Assembly: GCF_000317285.1 (NCBI RefSeq)
Contig: NZ_AJLN01000145.1
Span: forward strand, 88,080-152,079
DNA from: Chlorogloeopsis fritschii PCC 6912
Lineage (GTDB): Bacteria > Cyanobacteriota > Cyanobacteriia > Cyanobacteriales > Nostocaceae
Length of the DNA stretch: 64,000 nucleotides
Direction: 5' to 3'
The position numbers and the translations under genes were made by a program. Within the stretch, counting starts at the first letter, position 1. Each line of letters begins with the position of its first letter. The notes under the pieces were generated by a model that made no database searches, was not told where the DNA came from, and saw nothing but the letters and a program-made list of their open reading frames with translations. This document shows positions 27,103 through 35,335 of this stretch, in pieces.

Positions 27103-28692
27103 TCAAGTATTACGTCGTGCTTCTTGCCAATCAACATAGAAAAACAGAATCGCTAGCAAAATATAACCAACTGCCCAAGCTGTTCCAGTTCCCCAGCCTA
27201 AATTTACAACCGTATCTGCAACAGTCCAGCGATAACTGTGCATTAATCCAACCCAGGAAATTAGAGCAGCAAAAACAGACCAATAGGCAGCATGGCGAAA
27301 TTTTCGCTCAATAATGTAGACTGTAATACCAGCTAAAATCATAGCTGAAAAAATAAATCCCTGTTCGAGAGCAAAAGCTCCATCAATATAGGTATCGCTC
27401 AACTTAAACTGCTCAATTAAAGCTGGTGTTAAAGGTTTTTCTGGTGTACCCAAACCTGCTGCCCGCAGTGCATTTTTGGCAATTAAAGCACCCCAACCAG
27501 CAATTCCTGGTAATAAACCGATAACGACAGCAGGTGCATGATGCGGTGGAGTCGCTGTAAAACTTTGAGCTACAATCACAATCCCGATCCACAATACAAT
27601 TGCCATCCCTGCTTCAATCGGAACAAAGTAAGCCAACATTGCTACAGTTCCAGTTAGGCAGAACAAGCCCATAATGATGCCATTAAGAATAGAGTAGCCG
27701 ATTCTTGCCCCTAAAGCTTTCCAGCCAGGGTGACCAATATAAATCGTGGTTGGAAAACAAGAACCACAAATAGCAGCTACCAACGTGCCAATACCATTTG
27801 CCGCTAAAGAAGGAGTAGCAGGATAAGTATCGCCCGCAGCTTCCGCACTTTCTAAATTCTGGAGACTGCCAACAAGGTTAAACAACCCCATTGGTAAAAT
27901 AATGCTGAAATACTCGATTAATACTGAACGACTACTCCACAATTTCCCCAGCCACAATCCTGGTAGATAAAATCCAATCGGTTGTAAGGCGGTGGCAAAC
28001 TTGGCGTTATCCCAACTCAACAAACCTGTTCCCCAAGCCAAGGCAATTCCCAACAGAACAGCCAACAACCCACCAGGAATGCTAAATCGCACTCGCCCAA
28101 AATAAGTTAGCAAAATTACACCCAGAGGGACTAAACCTACTACGGGATTGGCAAAGGTACGGAATAAAAAGCCAATGGCAATAAAAGTAATGGCAATACC
28201 GCCCAAAGTAGAAAGCAGTGCCGCACGGGGGGCAAGGCGACGGAGTGGATCGCCAACCCAAGCTCCAGCCAATTCAATCAAACCGGAACCAAAGCAAGCC
28301 ACCAATCCTGCCTGCCAAGCTAATTCAGCAGCTTGTTCATTTGACGCACCACCAGAAATTGCTGCCAATCTTACGGGCAGCATCACCAGAAAAATATAGG
28401 CAAAAAGGCTAACGGTGTTAATACCATAGGGCAGGGCAGTAATATCTTCTCGCTGCTCGCGCTTTCCTTGCTCTTTTGCTAGCCAAGCGTAATAAAAGTT
28501 GCCAACTATTAAACTTAAAGCAATTCCTGGTAATATGCGCCCGTAGACTAACGAAACAGGAAAGCCAAGCACTCCTTGACACAAACTGACAATTAATAAA
28601 ATTTGAATTAAATTATCGAGCGCTAGCCCAAAGAAACCGTCAATATCTCTGCGAACGAACCAACGGGGGAATTTGGTTGTAGCAATTTCCAT
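27103..28692 (-). CDS. NCS2-type permease (xanthine/uracil/vitamin C family-like)
   Basis: 529 aa integral membrane protein with 12-14 predicted helices. The N-terminal RRDIDGFFGLALDNLIQILLI and the EDITALPYGINTVSLFAY block match the NCS2 family in which TALPYGI is a recurring motif; a central PATPSLAANGIGTLVAAICGS segment resembles the Gly-rich substrate-site region. These are usually proton symporters for purines or uracil, but this subgroup, present in many cyanobacteria, has an uncertain substrate. It could also be annotated as a putative xanthine/uracil/vitamin C permease. It is about 170 bp upstream of dgt on the same strand; shared nucleotide metabolism is possible but speculative. Confidence 0.87.
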   Translation of the reverse strand: MEIATTKFPRWFVRRDIDGFFGLALDNLIQILLIVSLCQGVLGFPVSLVYGRILPGIALSLIVGNFYYAWLAKEQGKREQREDITALPYGINTVSLFAYIFLVMLPVRLAAISGGASNEQAAELAWQAGLVACFGSGLIELAGAWVGDPLRRLAPRAALLSTLGGIAITFIAIGFLFRTFANPVVGLVPLGVILLTYFGRVRFSIPGGLLAVLLGIALAWGTGLLSWDNAKFATALQPIGFYLPGLWLGKLWSSRSVLIEYFSIILPMGLFNLVGSLQNLESAEAAGDTYPATPSLAANGIGTLVAAICGSCFPTTIYIGHPGWKALGARIGYSILNGIIMGLFCLTGTVAMLAYFVPIEAGMAIVLWIGIVIVAQSFTATPPHHAPAVVIGLLPGIAGWGALIAKNALRAAGLGTPEKPLTPALIEQFKLSDTYIDGAFALEQGFIFSAMILAGITVYIIERKFRHAAYWSVFAALISWVGLMHSYRWTVADTVVNLGWGTGTAWAVGYILLAILFFYVDWQEARRNT

Positions 28693-28903
28693 TGTTTTAC
28701 TTTGACATTTACTTGCGGTAATCTTGCCGCTTTCAGAATAGCAACAATGGTAGTACAGAGTAAAAGTTTTCGGCGTTGCTGATTCAAATTATGATTTTGT
28801 CTCACGCGGAGCCGCATTAGACGCCCGGAGGGCGGCTTCCCGGAGGGTAGGCGCAGAGAGTAGGAGTTTTAAATGCCTAGCTAAGTTGTCTATCCGCTGT
28901 TCC

Positions 28904-30952
28904 CTATCTATTGAGCATTTGAGTAATTTCATGAGCCAGTGCTTCTATAGAAGGAGAATCAAATAGGCGATCGGGAGGAATGGAAATGCCTAACCAGTTC
29001 TCTAAATCAGTGGCGATGTTAATAAATTGGATGGAACTCAAACCATAGTAGGAAAAAGGCTGACGGGGATTAATTGCTGCGGGTGAGATGCCAAGTTGTT
29101 TTGCCAAGCGTGAAACAATCCCGATTTTGATGTCTATGGCTAGCCAGGAAAGTTCCTTAGTCTCAGTTGTTTTACTAAATGACTCCTTTGATGTTGGTTG
29201 TTCTCTAAAGTTGTCGAGCCAACGATACACTTCTAGCAATTCACCTGCTACAAAGCAAGCACGACAGCCTTGGCGCTTAATCTTGCCACTAGAGGTTTTG
29301 GGAAGGCTCCCTGTCTTGAGCAGCACTACTCCATAAACTCGCAATTGGTGTTGTTGAGATACTGCCTGGCGAATGGCAGCTACAATTTCATCACCATTCA
29401 GGTTGGAAAAAAACTGACGTTTGACTTCTTGTGCAACTACCAGTTGTTCTTCACCATCGATCGCTATTGAAAATGCTGCCCCACAACCAAGTCGTAAAGC
29501 TGGATGACTTTGTTCTACGGTAAGTTCAATATCCTGAGGATAATAGTTACGTCCCCGGATAATAATCAAATCTTTGATCCGCCCTGTCACAAATAACTCA
29601 CCATTTAACAAGAAGCCTAAATCACCTGTCCGCAAAAATGGCCCCTCATTTGTGTCAGTTAAATAGCCTCGAAAAGTTTGCTCGGTTTGCTCTGGTTGAT
29701 TCCAATATCCTTTGGCAACACTTTTACTAGATACCCAGATTTCTCCCACTTGTCCATTTGCACAGGAGGTTAAAGATTCTGGATTAGCGATCGCGATTTT
29801 TTCATCTAACCAGGCACGACCACATCCGACAAGAGTTTGTGTCTCTAAACCAGCTTTTGCTATTGCTTGATTTTGTTCTAGAGCTGCTTTGTCAAATGAC
29901 TCAATAATAGGGGGAGCAGTTTTTATCCCTCCAGAAACAAATAAAGTTGTTTCAGCCATCCCATAGCAAGGATAGAAAGCACTCTTACGAAAACCACACT
30001 CTGCAAAAGTGGTGGCAAATTTTTCTAGTGTCTGTGCTCGTATCGGTTCAGCACCATTGAAAGCTATTTCCCAACTACTTAAATCGAGACTATTACGTTC
30101 TTCGGGGGTAATTTGATGGATACACAATTCATAGGCAAAATTTGGCCCCCCACTAATAGTCGCCCGATAGCGAGAAATTGCTAAAAGCCAGCGCACCGGC
30201 TTTTGGATAAAGGCTTCCGGGGACATCAAAATACAGTTTCTTCCTATATATAATGGTTGCAAAATATTACCAATTAGCCCCATGTCATGGAATAAAGGCA
30301 ACCAACCGACAAAAATAGTTTTTTCGCCATGCTCACAGGCAGTCTGAATCATCTGCTCATTGTGCAGCAAATTCCCATGAGTCACCATGACTCCCTTAGG
30401 CATTCCTGTAGAACCAGAAGTGTACTGAAGAAAAGCTAAAGTGTCTTGATTCAAATCTGGTTTTTGCCAGTCGAAAGTCATGTGACTAGCAATATTATCT
30501 GTAGATACACACTTGAGTTTTGCCAGTTCTGAGTCTTGAGAAAACCAGTTTTCGATATTGCTTACTAAGGAGGTGGTTGTCAGTGCTAGCTTTGCCTGTG
30601 CATCAGCGACAATTCCTTGTAGCCTTGACATTTTTTGATTCCGTCTGGGTGGATAGACGGGAACAGCGATCGCTCCCGCATATAAGCAGCCCAAAAACGC
30701 AGCAATAAACTCTAATCCAGATGGATATAGCAGTAAAACTCTCTCGCCTGTTGCCTTTAAACCCTGAAGTTGAGCAGCGATAGCCTTAGCTTTTCGATTT
30801 AACTCATAGTAATTGAGACTGAGTTCTTCTGTTTCTCCGTCTTTCAAAAAGGTGTAGGCTGTTTTGGTAGGCTGCTGAATTGCCCAATATTCAAGGAGAT
30901 CAACCAAGGTAGAAACTTTAGGAATTCGCTGTATATCAAAATCGGCAATCAT
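28904..30952 (-). CDS. Fatty acyl-AMP ligase fused to acyl carrier domain (FAAL-ACP)
   Basis: 682 aa, two domains. Residues about 20-580 are an acyl-adenylate-forming domain of the FAAL type: LQYTSGSTGMPKGVMVTHGN (P-loop), FHDMGLIGNILQP, YGMAETTLFVSGG, RTGDLGFLLNGELFVTGRIK and IIIRGRNYYPQDIE, with the SGGPNFAYELC segment of FAALs. FAALs activate a fatty acid with ATP and pass it to a carrier protein rather than to CoA. Residues about 600-680 are a carrier domain: the site reads YYGLSSIQF where GLDSL is usual, so the attachment Ser (about 640) remains while the preceding Asp is Ser. AAGGAG lies 8 nt before ATG. It follows the KAS III-like gene by 54 bp on the same strand, so they form a two-gene unit. 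Product unknown. Confidence 0.93.
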   Translation of the reverse strand: MIADFDIQRIPKVSTLVDLLEYWAIQQPTKTAYTFLKDGETEELSLNYYELNRKAKAIAAQLQGLKATGERVLLLYPSGLEFIAAFLGCLYAGAIAVPVYPPRRNQKMSRLQGIVADAQAKLALTTTSLVSNIENWFSQDSELAKLKCVSTDNIASHMTFDWQKPDLNQDTLAFLQYTSGSTGMPKGVMVTHGNLLHNEQMIQTACEHGEKTIFVGWLPLFHDMGLIGNILQPLYIGRNCILMSPEAFIQKPVRWLLAISRYRATISGGPNFAYELCIHQITPEERNSLDLSSWEIAFNGAEPIRAQTLEKFATTFAECGFRKSAFYPCYGMAETTLFVSGGIKTAPPIIESFDKAALEQNQAIAKAGLETQTLVGCGRAWLDEKIAIANPESLTSCANGQVGEIWVSSKSVAKGYWNQPEQTEQTFRGYLTDTNEGPFLRTGDLGFLLNGELFVTGRIKDLIIIRGRNYYPQDIELTVEQSHPALRLGCGAAFSIAIDGEEQLVVAQEVKRQFFSNLNGDEIVAAIRQAVSQQHQLRVYGVVLLKTGSLPKTSSGKIKRQGCRACFVAGELLEVYRWLDNFREQPTSKESFSKTTETKELSWLAIDIKIGIVSRLAKQLGISPAAINPRQPFSYYGLSSIQFINIATDLENWLGISIPPDRLFDSPSIEALAHEITQMLNR

Positions 30953-31006
30953 CCAACTTTACTCCTTGACTTTTAAGTTACTAAAACTTAGAGATTGGTT
31001 GGCTAC

Positions 31007-32050
31007 CTAAAAGGTGAACGAATAGGCACAAAAAGACATCCCGGCACTTCCAACCCAACCAACTAAGCGATCGCCTCGTTGTATCTGTCCTTGTTTAAAT
31101 GCCAAAGCAATCCCTGTCGGAACAGAAGCAGAAACAACATTCCCACAATAAGGATAGATATAATACAGAAGATGCGGTATCCCAAAATACTCTCCCCCTT
31201 TTTCCCATTCCAGCTTTGAGGAGGCATGGGGAAAAATAGCTCGGATTTCTTTTAAAGGAACCTTGAGTTTCTCAAAGACTGAGACTAATTCAGGAGCGCC
31301 GCGATCATGTAGCTCAAAGCCGAAGGATGTAAAGCGATCGGCACCATTACGACCAGTATATTCACAGGGATGGCAGTAACCTTCGTAGCCATCCAAAGGG
31401 GCAGTACATAGGTGTGCCAAGTCAGGGCGAGAAGAAAAGTGAAACTCCCATTCTCGTTCTGGATCGGCTGAAACGATTGTAGCTGTGGCTGCTTCTCCTA
31501 AGGTATATCCTGGAAAAGACCAAGTAATTTGCTCGTATTGATTTAGACTAAACAGATCGGGATAAACTCCCTTTCTCCCGCAGAGGTTGAATTCTGCATT
31601 GACAATCATTATGCGCCTGTAGATACCTGTTTTTAATAAGGTGTAGCTAAGAGACAAAGCTCGTGTCCAACTCATACAGGCATCAAGCACATCAAAACAC
31701 TGAACTCTGTCCATCCCTAAGGCATTGGCAACAAAGTAAGCTCCTCCTGGTTCTAGAAATCCTCGGCTAATGCCAGTGTAAATTAGTAAGTCAATGTCCT
31801 GCTTTTTACATTCTGCTTCTTCTAAAGCTTCATTTACAGCTTGGGAAAGCAGGCTAATTGGAGTTTCGCCTTTGTCTAGCCAGTATCGCTCTTTTGCTCC
31901 AGAATATTTCAGAGAAAATCGAATATCTTGAAGAACTTTATTTAAATCCCCACTATAAGTTGCCTCGCTATGCTGCTGAATCAGTGTGACAATATCCTCG
32001 TTGTTCAGCTTTCGAGAAGGAAGAACAACTTTGACGGATTCTAGCTTCAT
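31007..32050 (-). CDS. 3-oxoacyl-ACP synthase III (KAS III)-like condensing enzyme
   Basis: 347 aa thiolase-fold enzyme. The catalytic triad of the KAS III family is present: Cys125 in LDACMSW, His275 in FPHASS and Asn304 in YCGNVV. The usual IPHQAN motif of FabH is replaced by FPHASS, and substrate-lining parts are unlike FabH, so it is more likely a specialised member (of the PqsD, OleA or acyl-transfer kind) than the housekeeping enzyme. AGGAT precedes the ATG. It is the first gene of a pair with the FAAL-ACP fusion, suggesting that acyl groups loaded on the carrier domain are condensed or transferred by this enzyme. No reductase, dehydratase or thioesterase is adjacent. Confidence 0.9.
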   Translation of the reverse strand: MKLESVKVVLPSRKLNNEDIVTLIQQHSEATYSGDLNKVLQDIRFSLKYSGAKERYWLDKGETPISLLSQAVNEALEEAECKKQDIDLLIYTGISRGFLEPGGAYFVANALGMDRVQCFDVLDACMSWTRALSLSYTLLKTGIYRRIMIVNAEFNLCGRKGVYPDLFSLNQYEQITWSFPGYTLGEAATATIVSADPEREWEFHFSSRPDLAHLCTAPLDGYEGYCHPCEYTGRNGADRFTSFGFELHDRGAPELVSVFEKLKVPLKEIRAIFPHASSKLEWEKGGEYFGIPHLLYYIYPYCGNVVSASVPTGIALAFKQGQIQRGDRLVGWVGSAGMSFCAYSFTF

Positions 32051-32505
32051 AAGAATCTATCCTGAATATTTTGTAAAAATCTGTGATTTGAACTTTTTTG
32101 GCAATAAAAGCCTTGCTTTTTCTAAACTGATAGCTTTTTGTTACAGGCTCAGTTTTGAGATGTTGGTAATATCAAATTACGTCTAATTTTTTCTGCTTCT
32201 TTGGCAAAGACTTGTTACCTGGCGAGCACTCTTGCTCTAATTCTCGTTACCAGGTTGAACCTAGACGAGGGTTTGAAGGCTTCAGCTCCAGGCTTTTGCA
32301 TAGATTTGCAAGATATTAATTTACAAAAAGTAGAAAAATAATTACGACAGAATCTATTAAATTGAGAATTTCACAAAATTACAGCTTAGTAAAGTTGCAT
32401 ACAACTTTCATGCAACTAAAAACTTTTTCTCTCAAGTTTGGAATGTTTTTAAACGCAAAGGGACGCAGAGTTTGGAGTGTTAAATATTTAATTGCATTTT
32501 TCTCT
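32051..32505. other. 455-bp intergenic region
   Basis: AT-rich DNA upstream of the KAS III-like gene. It holds two GTTACC-containing copies, TGTTACCTGG (about 32211) and CGTTACCAGG (about 32244), and near its end a TTTTTAAACGCAAAGGGACG block of a type I recall as repeated in cyanobacteria. No gene is supported. Confidence 0.55.
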
Positions 32506-33645
32506 TTAACTACCCCACAATCGCCTACCACTTCGCCCTTTTAATCTTTCATGGGCATCTTTTAGTAAGGCGGGAATAGCTAAATTTTCCGGGCACTTAG
32601 GTAAGCAGTCGCCGCATTCTGTACAACGGTTCGCTTTCATGCCTGGGAACCAGTGACCAGCGTTTTCAAACATCCCGTAACGATATTGTCCGTAGTCGGT
32701 CATATCATAAGCGATTGCCAAATTCCGCAGTCGCAGTACTTCTGGAATATTAATATTTTCCGGGCAGGGTAAGCATTTATAACACTGACTGCATTTATCA
32801 GTAGCTAAAATTTTATTTTTGTAATGTTCTAGTCTTTCTAAAGCAGTAATTTCCTCAGGTGTTAGCTCCCCATCGCGATCGCTCACGGCTAAAGGTTCAG
32901 TCAATTCTTCTGGCGTTGCTGGCCCAACACTTAGAGTCGTAATATGGGGGTTACTCAATAAAAATCGATAATTTAATTCTAGGGGCGAGAAGGGATAACA
33001 CAATTCAACTAGGGCTTGGGAGGGTGTATATAAGCGCCCGCCTTTATCGGCAGGAGAGATGATAAACACCCCCATATCCTTTGCAGCGGCTAGTTGAATT
33101 GCTGGTAAATTACGCTGGAAAAAATAGTAATAATGCAGATTGACAAATTCAAATAAATCTGTATTGATTGCTGCTAAAATTAAGTCTAGGGAACCGTGGG
33201 TGGAAAAGCCAACGTGTCGTACACGACCTTCAGCAATAGCTTCTTTAACTGCTTGCATACAGCCGCCTTTAGCTTTTACCCAATCGAGATGTTCCCAAGT
33301 GTTTAAGCCATGAATCCCCAAGCAATCGAGATAATCGAGGTGCAATTTTTCTAGGGATTCATTGATGCACCGACGCATTGTGTCAGCATCTGCTGTGGGT
33401 GGGATTTTAGTAGTTATGTGAAGCTGCGAACGAGGTACTGGTAATCCCAAAGCGATCGCCGCTCCTAAATACTCCTCACTTTTACCGTAACCCTTAGCAG
33501 TTTCTATATGATTAATCCCTAGCGCTATGGCTTTTTGGATTGTTTGCCATACGTTCTCTGGTGCTGCCAAATAGCGCATTGTTCCCAAGGAAAACACTGA
33601 AAGACGCAGTTCTGTTTTCCCAAAGCGTCGGTATCGCATCTTCAA
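32506..33645 (-). CDS. Aldo/keto reductase with C-terminal 2x[4Fe-4S] ferredoxin-type domain
   Basis: 379 aa. Residues 1-270 form the (beta/alpha)8 aldo/keto reductase barrel: RRFGKTELRLSVFSLGTMR, GINHIETAKGYGKSEEYLG with the catalytic Asp-to-Glu/Tyr region, and later HVGFSTHG. The C-terminal 90 residues carry two Cys clusters, CSQCYKCLPCPENINIP and CTECGDCLPKCPENLAIP, each like a [4Fe-4S] site. This fusion is widely conserved in cyanobacteria with an unknown substrate; the barrel probably takes electrons through the clusters. The expected catalytic Tyr sits in AKGYGKSEEYLG (Tyr53). Separate promoter region in front; no obvious operon. Confidence 0.92.
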   Translation of the reverse strand: MKMRYRRFGKTELRLSVFSLGTMRYLAAPENVWQTIQKAIALGINHIETAKGYGKSEEYLGAAIALGLPVPRSQLHITTKIPPTADADTMRRCINESLEKLHLDYLDCLGIHGLNTWEHLDWVKAKGGCMQAVKEAIAEGRVRHVGFSTHGSLDLILAAINTDLFEFVNLHYYYFFQRNLPAIQLAAAKDMGVFIISPADKGGRLYTPSQALVELCYPFSPLELNYRFLLSNPHITTLSVGPATPEELTEPLAVSDRDGELTPEEITALERLEHYKNKILATDKCSQCYKCLPCPENINIPEVLRLRNLAIAYDMTDYGQYRYGMFENAGHWFPGMKANRCTECGDCLPKCPENLAIPALLKDAHERLKGRSGRRLWGS

Positions 33646-33651
33646 TTAGTC

Positions 33652-33712
33652 CTTATGTCATCAGTCATTTGTCCTTTGTCATGTACCAATGACTAATGAC
33701 CAATAACTTTTC
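33652..33712. repeat. Dispersed ATGACTAATGACCAATAAC-type repeat
   Basis: GTCATTTGTCCTTTGTCATG followed by CCAATGACTAATGACCAATA, the same AATGACTAATGAC block seen at 3720, 53475-53510 and 54372-54390. Confidence 0.75.
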
Positions 33713-34209
33713 TATGATTCACCATTGCCAAAGCGTTTGATTAAATCTTCAGGACGGAGATTGGAGATAAATTCACGGAAAGCTTGTTGCTCTGCTTCAT
33801 CTGCATCTCTATCTACGGGAATAGAAGCATCAGCAATTACTTCTTCCATCACCCAAATGGGCGTATTTGTACGGAGAGCAACAGCGATCGCATCGCTAGG
33901 ACGGGCATCAATTTCTTTTTTGATTTCCCCTTGTTTAAGAATTAAAACTGCATAAAATGTATCCTTTTGTAGGGAATGAATAATAACGCGCTCTAGAGTC
34001 ATATTCCACGCCTCTAAAATATTCACGAGCAAGTCGTGAGTTAAGGGTCTTGGAGGCTTTTGATTCTCCAATGCGCTCATGATTGCCCTAGCCTGTTCTT
34101 GACCTATATAAATAGGCAAAGCACGGCGATCTGAAGCATCTTTCAAAAGTACAATTGGGCTGCGAGTTATGGCATCTAATGCTATACCAGCGACTTTCAT
34201 TTCAATCAT
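33712..34209 (-). CDS. Bifunctional nuclease family protein (DUF151)
   Basis: 165 aa. DUF151/BFN domain over about residues 1-135 (VLLKDASDRRALPIYIGQEQ, ENQKPPRPLTHDLL, LKQGEIKKEIDARPSDAIAVALRT). Plant members have RNase and DNase activity; bacterial members are conserved but little studied. The C-terminal 35 residues are acidic (VDRDADEAEQQAFREF) and end in LRPEDLIKRFG, a common cyanobacterial feature. ATG start. A possible hairpin AGGGTAT...ATACCCT (34242-34267) lies about 35 bp upstream of the start, in the leader. It does not appear to share an operon with the next genes. Confidence 0.92.
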   Translation of the reverse strand: MIEMKVAGIALDAITRSPIVLLKDASDRRALPIYIGQEQARAIMSALENQKPPRPLTHDLLVNILEAWNMTLERVIIHSLQKDTFYAVLILKQGEIKKEIDARPSDAIAVALRTNTPIWVMEEVIADASIPVDRDADEAEQQAFREFISNLRPEDLIKRFGNGES

Positions 34210-34549
34210 TGGTTAAGCCTCTACAATCCTTTGAGCGCTAGAGGGTATCTGTAACAAATCATACCCTTGATTTGGTAAGATTGGGACAATAACAAACATA
34301 GTTCTTTATTCTCTATAATTGCTTCTATTAAACTCCCAAATGGTTGCGAATACCAGAGTAAGTTAAATTAGTTTGGTTCCACAATAATCTACTGATCCAA
34401 GTATGCCTTGTAATTACTGTAAATGTGTTGAAATCGTTATACGAAATTGAGTCAGAAAATATACTTTAAAAATAAGGATACTTGGGAGAATTACCAGTTG
34501 ATTTTAGTCGAAATTACGCAATAAATAGAATTAAATTGACTAAAAAGCC
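34210..34549. other. 340-bp divergent intergenic region
   Basis: Between the bifunctional nuclease and riboflavin synthase genes. It contains the hairpin AGGGTAT(12 nt)ATACCCT at 34242-34267 and otherwise AT-rich sequence. No FMN riboswitch fold was recognised and no gene seen. Confidence 0.55.
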
Positions 34550-35230
34550 GTGTTTACAGGAATAATTCAAGCATTAGGAACTATAAGTCCCCTGGGAGGG
34601 GATTCTTGGCAAATCACCTGTATGAGCCAGTCATCTGAATTAGTTATGCGGGATCTGGCTTATGGTGACAGCGTAGCAGTAGATGGCGTTTGCTTAACTG
34701 TAGAAGAAGTTCTAAAGAGCGGTTTTATTGCCACTGCTTCACCAGAAACCTTACGCCGTACTACCTTAGGAATAGAACAAGCAGAACCAAAATATGTGAA
34801 TTTAGAAACTTCCCTACGAGTAGGTAGCAAAATCGGCGGTCATTTTGTGATGGGACACGTAGACGGAATCGGGCGCATGATTGCCGCAGAACAGACGGCA
34901 ACGTCTTGGGAAATGACTTTTAGTGCTCCTGATGCGATCGCTCGTTATCTTGTTCCTAAAGGCAGTATAGCCATTAATGGCATCAGCCTCACAGTCGCCG
35001 ATTACGAGCCAGAAATTTCCCAGTTTAAAGTAGCGGTTATTCCTCTTACCTATGCCGAGACTAATCTTCGCTATCTAGTTCCAGGCAGTTCGGTAAATTT
35101 AGAAGGGGATATTCTAGGCAAATATGTAGAAAGATTCCTTGTCATGGGCAAGGGAGAGCAAAACAACTCAAAAGACACCAATCACGAGCAAATAACGCCC
35201 ATTTTTCTAGCAGAGCATGGGTATCTGTGA
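34550..35230 (+). CDS. ribE: Riboflavin synthase, alpha subunit
   Basis: 226 aa enzyme, the last step of riboflavin synthesis: it dismutates two 6,7-dimethyl-8-ribityllumazine molecules. Two tandem lumazine-binding domains are visible, beginning MFTGIIQALGTIS and (about residue 95) GSKIGGHFVMGHVDG-IGRM, with SVAVDGVCLTVEEV and the matching SIAINGISLTVADY as the repeated motifs. The start is GTG at 34550 with a weak or absent Shine-Dalgarno (CTAAAAAGCC). Length is slightly longer than usual (about 200-215) owing to a polar C-terminal tail of about 20 residues. It is monocistronic here. Confidence 0.95.
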   Translation: MFTGIIQALGTISPLGGDSWQITCMSQSSELVMRDLAYGDSVAVDGVCLTVEEVLKSGFIATASPETLRRTTLGIEQAEPKYVNLETSLRVGSKIGGHFVMGHVDGIGRMIAAEQTATSWEMTFSAPDAIARYLVPKGSIAINGISLTVADYEPEISQFKVAVIPLTYAETNLRYLVPGSSVNLEGDILGKYVERFLVMGKGEQNNSKDTNHEQITPIFLAEHGYL

Positions 35231-35335
35231 AAGGGAATAGGGGACAGGGAACAGGGAACGGGGAATAGGGTTGGGGGAATTTCTCCCTCTGCACCTGGTG
35301 TTCTTTCCTAGCCCCTAGCCCCTAGCCCCTAGCCC
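35231..35335. repeat. Intergenic repeat with heptamer array between ribE and M23 gene
   Basis: GGGGACAGGGAACAGGG-type units are followed by four exact TAGCCCC heptamers (35309-35336), the complement of GGGGCTA. The array runs into the stop codon of the M23 peptidase gene, whose TAG (35336-35338 on the minus strand) comes from the repeat. Confidence 0.85.

Noticed and set aside
34210..34549. FMN riboswitch in front of riboflavin synthase
   Set aside because: Neither the conserved FMN-aptamer blocks nor a suitable multi-stem fold was recognised; the only hairpin is nearer the divergent nuclease gene.
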